Below the pieces are notes generated by a model. That model was not told the origin of the DNA and made no database searches. It saw only the letters and a program-made list of their open reading frames with translations. From positions 1-10,557 of the forward strand of contig JAUWSZ010000034.1 in NCBI GenBank assembly GCA_030609865.1: a stretch of DNA of 10,557 nucleotides, given 5' to 3'. The stretch is from a bacterium. GTDB taxonomy: Bacteria; Desulfobacterota; DSWW01. A program made the position numbers and the translations under genes. Of the stretch, positions 1 to 4,383 are shown one piece after another (positions within the stretch are counted from its first letter, which is position 1; the number at the start of each line of letters is the position of its first letter).

Positions 1-328
1 CCTCCAGAATCGCTTCCAGCACCCGCGGCTCGTGGCGCTCCATCCAGGCGAGCAGCGTGGGTCCCATGTTGAAGCTGATCCATTCATAGTTGTTGATCAT
101 CCGCTGGACCTCTCCAGCCTCCTGGACGATACGGGCATGGGCGTTCGGGGCATAACACTCGGCACAAATCCGCTGGTTCCAGTCGTGGTAAGGGGCAGCC
201 GAGTCTTCTACCTCGATCGCCTCGATCCACGGATTCTCCCTCGGGGGCTGGTAGAAGTGGCCATGGATGCAGAGAAACCGTTTCCCCTGCTCTCCACTCT
301 TTTCGGAGGTCTTGATCCCGTGTTGCAT
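1..328 (-). CDS. Glycoside hydrolase family 57 / DUF3536 protein, N-terminal part (runs off left edge)
   Basis: The first 109 codons are present; the rest lies beyond base 1. After a short polar leader the protein reads FLCIHGHFYQPPRENPW (about residues 18-34), then a segment with WIEAIEVEDSAAPYHDWN, AECYAPN, and INNYEWISFNMGPTLL. This is the characteristic start of GH57-type (alpha/beta)7-barrel proteins that carry DUF3536, where the HGHFYQPP strand holds an active-site His. GH57 members are retaining alpha-glucan-active enzymes (amylases, branching enzymes, glucanotransferases); the DUF3536 branch has no firmly assigned substrate that I know of. The ATG at 326-328 is the only reasonable start: an in-frame TGA lies 24 bases upstream with no other start between, and an AGAAGGA-type ribosome site precedes it. 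It is transcribed divergently from the response regulator. The family call is strong; catalytic competence cannot be judged from this part. Confidence 0.88.
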   Translation of the reverse strand, partial: MQHGIKTSEKSGEQGKRFLCIHGHFYQPPRENPWIEAIEVEDSAAPYHDWNQRICAECYAPNAHARIVQEAGEVQRMINNYEWISFNMGPTLLAWMERHEPRVLEAILE

Positions 329-483
329 GAGGTCCCGTCCTTCTCCCTCCCGTCAGCCGGCACGGTTTCAACTAGCCCCGGGGGCTTCTTCCGGAAGTTT
401 TACTGAAACAAATACAGATTTTACTTGAAAAAAGGCGAACTCGCTGATAAGAAAAGCCTTACAAGGGGTGCTCATCTCGCATT

Positions 484-510
484 CTACCGAAGAGCCGGGT
501 TTCTTGGTAG
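484..510. promoter_or_regulatory. Imperfect dyad upstream of the sigma-54 promoter; candidate enhancer site
   Basis: CTACCGAAGA is mirrored by TCTTGGTAG around a GCCGGGT centre; nine base pairs match with one extra G in the left arm. The centre lies roughly 170 bp upstream of the predicted sigma-54 transcription start, a usual distance for an enhancer bound by an NtrC-type activator. That it binds the neighbouring regulator is inference from position and symmetry only. Confidence 0.3.
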
Positions 511-641
511 CGGTTCCCGATTCGCCCTTCACCGGACGCTCGCCCCCTTGTCCCGACTTCGTCCAGTTCGACATTCAGATGCAACCCCATCCTCAGGGGA
601 TTTTTCGATACCGGGAGACGGAGCAGGCGCCGGGGAGCGAC

Positions 642-657
642 TGGCCTCTTTTTTGCA
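642..657 (+). promoter_or_regulatory. Sigma-54 (-24/-12) promoter of the response-regulator gene
   Basis: The sequence TGGCCTCTTTTTTGCA matches the RpoN consensus TGGCACG-N4-TTGCW: TGGC at 642-645, TTGCA at 653-657, and the invariant GG (643-644) and GC (655-656) at the required spacing. The expected transcript start is near 668, giving a leader of about 107 bases before the ATG at 775. The gene driven is itself a sigma-54 activator, so positive autoregulation or control by a related activator is plausible. Confidence 0.7.
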
Positions 658-774
658 CACATGGTTCCCGGAAGTGGCACGAAGGTCCCTGCAACGACTT
701 CTCGGGGGATCTTCGTTGCCCGCGGCTCCCCCCTGGTTTCCACAGGTTGCGAAGACCCTCAAGGAGGCCCAGGC

Positions 775-2196
775 ATGCAGAGTCCGCAGGAATATCCGGA
801 GCTGGAAAAGGCAAAGATCAGGGTTCTCGTCGTCGAAGACGACCCGTCCCTGTGCCGGATCCTGGAGTCGTTCCTGCGGCAGGAATCCTACCAGGTCACC
901 TCCTGTAACACGGCGCCCGAAGCCGCGGAGTTCCTGAAGGCTCAGAGCTTTCATCTCGTTCTCCTGGACCTCGCCCTGCCCCCTTCGAACAGCGTCTCCG
1001 AGGGGCTTGCCCTGATGGAGTACTGCTTCCGGTCGGCCCGGCACACCAAGGTCGTCATCATCAGCGGGGAAGGGACGGTCGACACGGCCATGGCCTGTAT
1101 CCGTCAGGGCGCGGAAGACTACCTCGTGAAGCCGATCGACCTGGCCAAGCTTTCGGTCATCTTCGAACGGGCCCTGCAGAGGCAGAAGCTCGAGCAATGG
1201 GCGGAAACGATCCAGAGCGAAAGGATTCGGAAGGCGCGGCTGGGGAGGCTTCTGGGACAGAGCTTCCTGATGCAGAGGGTCTATGCAAAGATCCAGCATG
1301 CCGCGGAGAGGGACGCCAACGTCCTGGTCCTGGGCGAGAGCGGGACCGGCAAGGGACTGGTGGCGGAAACGATCCACGATCTGAGCAAGAGACGAGACAA
1401 GTCCTTCGTGAAGGTCAACTGCACTGCCCTCCACGAGGGGTTGCTCGAGAGCGAGCTGTTCGGCCACAGGAAGGGGTCTTTCACGGGAGCTATCCAGAAT
1501 CGAATCGGTAAGTTCGAATTCACGAACGGAGGAACGCTCTTCCTCGACGAGATCGGGGAAATACCTCCTCGGATTCAATCGAAACTCCTGCACGCCGTCG
1601 AAGACAAGGAGATCCAGCGGCTCGGGGGAAACCAGCCCATCCGGGTGGACATCCGGATCATCGCAGCGACCAACTCCAACATCAAGGAACTCATGAACAA
1701 GAAGCGGTTTCGGGCGGACCTGTACTACCGCCTGAACACGATCATGATCACGGTCCCTCCTCTGCGCACGAGAGACCGGGACATCCAGCTTCTCGCCGAC
1801 GAATGCCTTCAAGAGCTCAACCATTACCGGTACAAAGGATTCTCGTTGCCGGCCTACGAGAGGCTCATGCAGCACGACTGGCCCGGAAACGTGCGAGAAC
1901 TCCGCTCCGTCATCTACCGGGCCATGGGCGGGGCGCCCGAGGGGGGATGGATCGAGCCCCAACACCTCGAAATGGATACCGACCCCGAAGAGGAGGCCCC
2001 TCAGTCAGGGCCGAGGAGCCTCCAGGAGAGCCTCACCCACTACGAGAGGCTCGTCATCCTGACCGCCTTGAGCCGGAACCGGGGCAACGTGAGCAAGACG
2101 GCCGAGGAACTCCGTATCACGCGGTCCGGCCTGCACAAGAAGATCATACGGCTGCACATCCGCAAAGAAGAATACGCCTGTGAAACCATGTCCTAA
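775..2196 (+). CDS. Sigma-54-dependent response regulator (receiver, AAA+, Fis-type HTH; NtrC family)
   Basis: 473 aa, a typical length for the family. The receiver spans about 15-135: acidic pair D22-D23, phosphoacceptor D65 in LVLLDLALPP, S97, and K119 in LVKP. After D65 there is an extra stretch (LPPSNSVSEGLALME) like that in PEP-CTERM-associated PrsR-type regulators. The AAA+ domain follows from about 159: Walker A GESGTGKG (187-194), sigma-54-contact loop GSFTGA (234-239, Ser in place of the usual Ala), Walker B GGTLFLDE (252-259), and RFRADLYYRL carrying arginine-finger residues. A Fis-type helix-turn-helix occupies the last 45 or so residues (GNVSKTAEELRITRSGLHKKI). The start is set by AAGGAGG at 761-767, seven bases before the ATG; a longer frame reaches 661 but would cover the promoter leader. 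No histidine kinase is adjacent, so the signal and targets are unknown. Transcription is probably sigma-54 dependent. Confidence 0.93.
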   Translation: MQSPQEYPELEKAKIRVLVVEDDPSLCRILESFLRQESYQVTSCNTAPEAAEFLKAQSFHLVLLDLALPPSNSVSEGLALMEYCFRSARHTKVVIISGEGTVDTAMACIRQGAEDYLVKPIDLAKLSVIFERALQRQKLEQWAETIQSERIRKARLGRLLGQSFLMQRVYAKIQHAAERDANVLVLGESGTGKGLVAETIHDLSKRRDKSFVKVNCTALHEGLLESELFGHRKGSFTGAIQNRIGKFEFTNGGTLFLDEIGEIPPRIQSKLLHAVEDKEIQRLGGNQPIRVDIRIIAATNSNIKELMNKKRFRADLYYRLNTIMITVPPLRTRDRDIQLLADECLQELNHYRYKGFSLPAYERLMQHDWPGNVRELRSVIYRAMGGAPEGGWIEPQHLEMDTDPEEEAPQSGPRSLQESLTHYERLVILTALSRNRGNVSKTAEELRITRSGLHKKIIRLHIRKEEYACETMS

Positions 2197-2212
2197 TGCG
2201 GCTTGCGCCGCA
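2197..2212 (+). terminator. GC-rich hairpin directly after the response-regulator stop
   Basis: TGCGGC-TTGC-GCCGCA is a perfect 6-bp stem with a 4-base loop, starting at the base after the TAA. No T-run follows, so it is not a canonical intrinsic terminator; it could stabilise the 3' end or assist termination. Confidence 0.3.
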
Positions 2213-2380
2213 AGGGGTCAGGGATCAGGGGTCAGTCCCCGCCTCCAGCCCGCCAACATGACCTTCTCCCAACATCTACGAAAAAGCGTGGATGTTCCAA
2301 TGAAGGTCTTCCTGTTCGCTCGGGCTCGGGCGCGCAAGCGGGCGCGGGGCCTGACCCCTGACCCCCGATCCCTGACCCCT
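2213..2380. repeat. Inverted heptamer-array element (GGGGTCA type)
   Basis: The left arm (2214-2234) has three 7-base units: GGGGTCA, GGGATCA, GGGGTCA. The right arm (2352-2379) has four units in inverse orientation: TGACCCC twice, CGATCCC, TGACCCC. Bases 2213-2234 pair with 2359-2380 over 22 positions with one mismatch. Beyond the extra unit, complementarity continues as CCCCGC (2237-2242) with GCGGGG (2344-2349). The spacer is about 117-124 bases and contains its own long hairpin. There is no gene inside. It lies in the 432-base gap between the response regulator and the polyprenyl synthase, and has the same architecture as the element at 5892-6076. Confidence 0.85.
2260..2308. other. Two-tier hairpin in the centre of the heptamer element
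   Basis: The outer stem is GACCTTC (2260-2266) with GAAGGTC (2302-2308), 7 of 7. After an internal loop of 4 and 5 bases, the inner stem is AACATCTACG (2271-2280) with CGTGGATGTT (2287-2296), 9 Watson-Crick pairs of 10 plus a T-G wobble, closed by AAAAAG. Such a structure could form in RNA or as a DNA cruciform. No function is known to me. Confidence 0.6.
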
Positions 2381-2392
2381 GGATTTCTTTCC

Positions 2393-2427
2393 CCTTTGAC
2401 CTTTGACCTTGTACCTTTGACCTTTCC
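2393..2427. repeat. CCTTTGA heptamer tandem array
   Basis: Five consecutive 7-base units: CCTTTGA, CCTTTGA, CCTTGTA, CCTTTGA, CCTTTCC. The array starts 13 bases after the GGGGTCA-type element. No inverse copy (TCAAAGG) is visible in this intergenic region, unlike the other two heptamer families. Confidence 0.8.
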
Positions 2428-2528
2428 CCTTCTGAGGAACCCTGCCCACGGTGAATCCGCCGGGACACCGACGCGATCCAATCTGTAGACCCTTGGATAC
2501 AGAACACTCTTTTCTCGGGCACGGGTAC

Positions 2529-2557
2529 TTGTCCAAAGCCTGACAAGGCGGTAAACT
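2529..2557 (+). promoter_or_regulatory. Possible sigma-70 promoter of the polyprenyl synthase gene
   Basis: TTGTCC (2529-2534) and TAAACT (2552-2557) are separated by 17 bases, each matching consensus at four of six positions. Transcription would start near 2564, giving a leader of about 65 bases that includes a GGCCTT/AAGGCC hairpin at 2568-2588. This is the best candidate in the gap but is modest. Confidence 0.35.
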
Positions 2558-2628
2558 GCGAGATTGAGGCCTTTCTTCGGCGAAGGCCATAACAAAAACC
2601 ACGAGCGAACGCCCCGGACCCGTGCCCC

Positions 2629-3606
2629 ATGAAGATACAGGCGGTATTCAATAGCGTCCACGACGACTTGGAGGCGGTTGAGGGGGTCCTTCACGAGGAA
2701 GGAGCCGGCTCCCGCATCCCTCTTCTGTCCTCCGTGGGCGAGCACATCCTCGCTGCCGGGGGCAAGCGTTTCCGCCCCATGCTGACGATCCTGAGCGGTC
2801 GTCTCTGCGGAACCCCGGCGAGCAAGAGGATCCCGCTAGCCGCATCCGTGGAGCTGATCCACAACGCCACCCTTCTCCATGACGACATCGTCGACGAGGC
2901 CGCCCTGAGACGGGGCCGGCCGACCGCACACCTCGTCTGGGGGGATGACGCAGGGGTATTGACCGCCAATTTTCATATCTCGCAAGCCTTCTCGATCATC
3001 CTGAAGGCCGGCGGCCTCCCTTCGCTCCGCCTCGTGAACCAGACCCTCAACGCGATCGTGGAGGGAGAGCTGCTCCAATTCCTGAACGTGGGCGTCAAGG
3101 AAATGGAGGAGTCCCAGTACCGGGAGATCATCCTGCGCAAGACGGCCCGCCTGATCTCCACGGCCTGTCATATCGGTGCGCTGCCCGGGGAAAACAAAGA
3201 ACTCGTCGAGCCGATGGCCCGGTTCGGCCTCGAACTCGGCATGGCCTTCCAGATGGCCGACGATCTGCTCGACTACACGGCCGATGAGAGTGTCCTGGGC
3301 AAAAAAGTGGGCGCGGATTTCCGAGAGGGAAAATTCACGTTGCCCCTGATCGCCGCCCTCAGCCGCTGCGGAGACGGGGACCGTCAGGCCCTGCTCGACC
3401 TCCTCCACGGGCCGCCGGAAGGCAGGGAGCAGTCCTTCTGCCGGGCGAGAGATCTCATCGAGAAGAACGACGGGTTTGCCATGACCTACGAGGCCGCACG
3501 AGACCACATCGATCAGGCCATTGAGGTGGCGTCGGCCTTTCCAGAGGGAGAGGAACGGAAGGCCCTGATCGGCCTCGCTCGTTTTGTCATCGAAAGGGCT
3601 CACTGA
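2629..3606 (+). CDS. ispB: All-trans polyprenyl diphosphate synthase (IspB-like)
   Basis: 325 aa, normal family length. The enzyme adds isopentenyl diphosphate units to an allylic primer to build the long prenyl chain of quinones. The diagnostic motifs are present: GGKRFRP (44-50), first Asp-rich motif DDIVD (85-89) in HNATLLHDDIVDEAALRRGRP, RKTA (170-173), second Asp-rich motif DDLLD (211-215), and GKKVGADFREGKFTLP near 224-239. The small Ala five residues before the first Asp-rich motif fits a long-chain product; the exact length (heptaprenyl, octaprenyl or other) cannot be read. An oddity is VLTANFHISQAF (109-120), where relatives usually have a VLVGDxLxxxAF-type sequence, so the Gly-Asp pair is lost. 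The ATG lacks a clear Shine-Dalgarno sequence, but the protein start aligns with the family. Its stop is 6 bases from the stop of the convergent GGQ gene. Confidence 0.9.
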   Translation: MKIQAVFNSVHDDLEAVEGVLHEEGAGSRIPLLSSVGEHILAAGGKRFRPMLTILSGRLCGTPASKRIPLAASVELIHNATLLHDDIVDEAALRRGRPTAHLVWGDDAGVLTANFHISQAFSIILKAGGLPSLRLVNQTLNAIVEGELLQFLNVGVKEMEESQYREIILRKTARLISTACHIGALPGENKELVEPMARFGLELGMAFQMADDLLDYTADESVLGKKVGADFREGKFTLPLIAALSRCGDGDRQALLDLLHGPPEGREQSFCRARDLIEKNDGFAMTYEAARDHIDQAIEVASAFPEGEERKALIGLARFVIERAH

Positions 3607-3612
3607 TGGATC

Positions 3613-3996
3613 TCATCCTGCGTCCGACTCCCCTTTCGATCCGGCAACCTTCTTCCGCATCCTTCGCTTGGCTCTTGCCTTGTTGCGCCGTATCCTCTCG
3701 CGGGCCTTCTCCTCTTCTTCCTGTCTCTCGCCCGTTTGGTGTTCCAGCTTGTCGGCCAACCTCCTCCGTGCCAGAAATCGGTTCAGGGCCTGGGAGCGAC
3801 TCTCTTCACACTTGACCAGGATGCCCGTGGGCTTGTGGGTAAGCCACACACAGCTGGAGGTCTTGTTCAGCTTCTGGCCCCCCCTGCCGGAGGCACGCAC
3901 GAACCGTTCCTCGAGATCCTTCTCGAGAATCCCCAACCGCTCGAATCTCTCCAGAAGAGCCCTCTGCTTGTCTGGATGAACCGGGGTACGGGCCAT
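3613..3996 (-). CDS. Peptide chain release factor-like protein (stand-alone GGQ domain)
   Basis: 127 aa. The core is ERFVRASGRGGQKLNKTSS, with GGQ at 39-41; the Gln of GGQ promotes hydrolysis of peptidyl-tRNA in the ribosomal peptidyl-transferase centre. The following segment (CVWLTHKPTGILVKCEESRSQALNRFLARRRL) is the usual class-I release-factor domain 3 continuation. The codon-recognition domains of RF1/RF2 are absent, so it belongs with small factors of the ArfB (YaeJ) / mitochondrial MTRFR (C12orf65) type. The C-terminus is highly charged (KARERIRRNKARAKRRMRKK), as in ArfB, whose basic tail enters the mRNA channel of stalled ribosomes. Ribosome rescue is therefore likely but inferred. The ATG at 3994-3996 is chosen because AGGGGA lies 6 bases upstream; an in-frame TTG eight codons earlier is less likely. 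It could be read through from rarA, the next gene upstream on this strand, but the repeat elements intervene. Confidence 0.85.
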   Translation of the reverse strand: MARTPVHPDKQRALLERFERLGILEKDLEERFVRASGRGGQKLNKTSSCVWLTHKPTGILVKCEESRSQALNRFLARRRLADKLEHQTGERQEEEEKARERIRRNKARAKRRMRKKVAGSKGESDAG

Positions 3997-4030
3997 CACG
4001 GTTCCCCTACGGTCACGCAACAGGCTCCTA

Positions 4031-4232
4031 GTGGCGTGACGTGGAAATATCGCTATGTTTCAGGAGAGTCTTGCCGTTCGGTACTGTCCGGGGCTCCCTC
4101 TCCGATTCGCTTGGGCTCCGTCTCTCCCTCCCCCGAAGTCGCCCGGCGCAAATCTCCGACGTAACCCCGGACAGCACCTAACAACTCGAGCTCTGCGAGG
4201 TAAACATAGCGATATTTCCACGTCACTTCGCC
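4031..4232. mobile_element. MITE-like element 1, 202 bp, TA-flanked, nested inverted repeats
   Basis: A perfect 25-bp inverted repeat (4036-4060 with 4202-4226; arms start GTGACGTGGAAATATCGC) lies just inside CTAG sequences at both sides. TA dinucleotides at 4029-4030 and 4233-4234 look like a target duplication of the IS630/Tc1-mariner kind. The outermost 5-6 bases of the two ends match only loosely. A second inverted repeat (4080-4093 with 4165-4178) is nested inside. No open frame in it resembles a transposase, so it would be non-autonomous. It sits between rarA and the GGQ gene. Confidence 0.7.
4080..4178. repeat. Inner inverted repeat nested in MITE-like element 1
   Basis: GGTACTGTCCGGGG (4080-4093) is mirrored by CCCCGGACAGCACC (4165-4178), 13 of 14 matching with a perfect 10-bp core. 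The right end is followed by TA (4179-4180). The CTGTCC core also occurs in the terminal repeat of element 2, hinting that this is a separate, older insertion or an internal stem of element 1. Confidence 0.7.
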
Positions 4233-4234
4233 TA

Positions 4235-4383
4235 GTGTTCTGTCCCAGAAATACGTTTGAACCGTTCTTTCTCTTTTTTCGGGAAAATCGCCCGGGGATC
4301 GGGGACAACCACCGATCTCAATAATACGCTTTCTCCTCGCCAGACCAAAAGGACAGTGCACAAGGATTTCCAGGACAGAACAC
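4235..4383. mobile_element. MITE-like element 2, 149 bp, TA-flanked terminal inverted repeats
   Basis: The left end GTGTTCTGTCC and right end GGACAGAACAC are perfect inverses; with the flanking CCTA/TAGG the match is 15 bp, and weaker matching continues inward (CAGAAATAC against TGGAAATCC). TA at 4233-4234 and 4384-4385 flanks it, in CTAG contexts, which suits IS630/Tc1-mariner insertion. Inside is a GATCGG/CCGATC hairpin (4297-4317) and no credible gene. Its left TA is the right TA of element 1, and its right TA is part of the rarA stop codon. Confidence 0.72.

Larger units (their letters stand above)
329..774. other. Divergent intergenic control region
   Basis: These 446 bases separate the divergent GH57 and response-regulator genes. 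Open frames crossing it are antisense or out-of-frame shadows with no recognisable protein and no ribosome site. It contains the sigma-54 promoter at 642-657 and the dyad at 484-510, listed separately. Other structure is minor: a GCCCC/GGGGC palindrome near 376-386 beside a CTTCCGGAAG palindrome near 390-400, both in the leader of the GH57 gene, and a 4-bp CCCC/GGGG hairpin near 586-600 followed by five T's that is too weak to call a terminator. I could not find a convincing promoter for the GH57 gene. Confidence 0.6.

Noticed and set aside
577..592. Minus-strand sigma-54-like site for the GH57 gene
   Set aside because: TTGCA is present, but the -24 element lacks the second invariant G.
586..606. 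CCCC/GGGG hairpin followed by T's as an intrinsic terminator
   Set aside because: Only four base pairs, and no gene ends just before it on the plus strand.
675..693. TGGCACG followed by CTGCAA as an alternative sigma-54 promoter
   Set aside because: The TGC is three bases too far downstream; GG-to-GC spacing is wrong, whereas 642-657 fits exactly.
529..1965. Long minus-strand open frame (478 codons) opposite the response regulator
   Set aside because: It is the antisense shadow of a well-supported gene; its protein has no recognisable motif and reflects GC-rich codon bias.
2393..2427. CRISPR array
   Set aside because: Units are 7 bases and directly adjacent with no spacers; the same holds for the arrays at 2214, 5892 and 10490.
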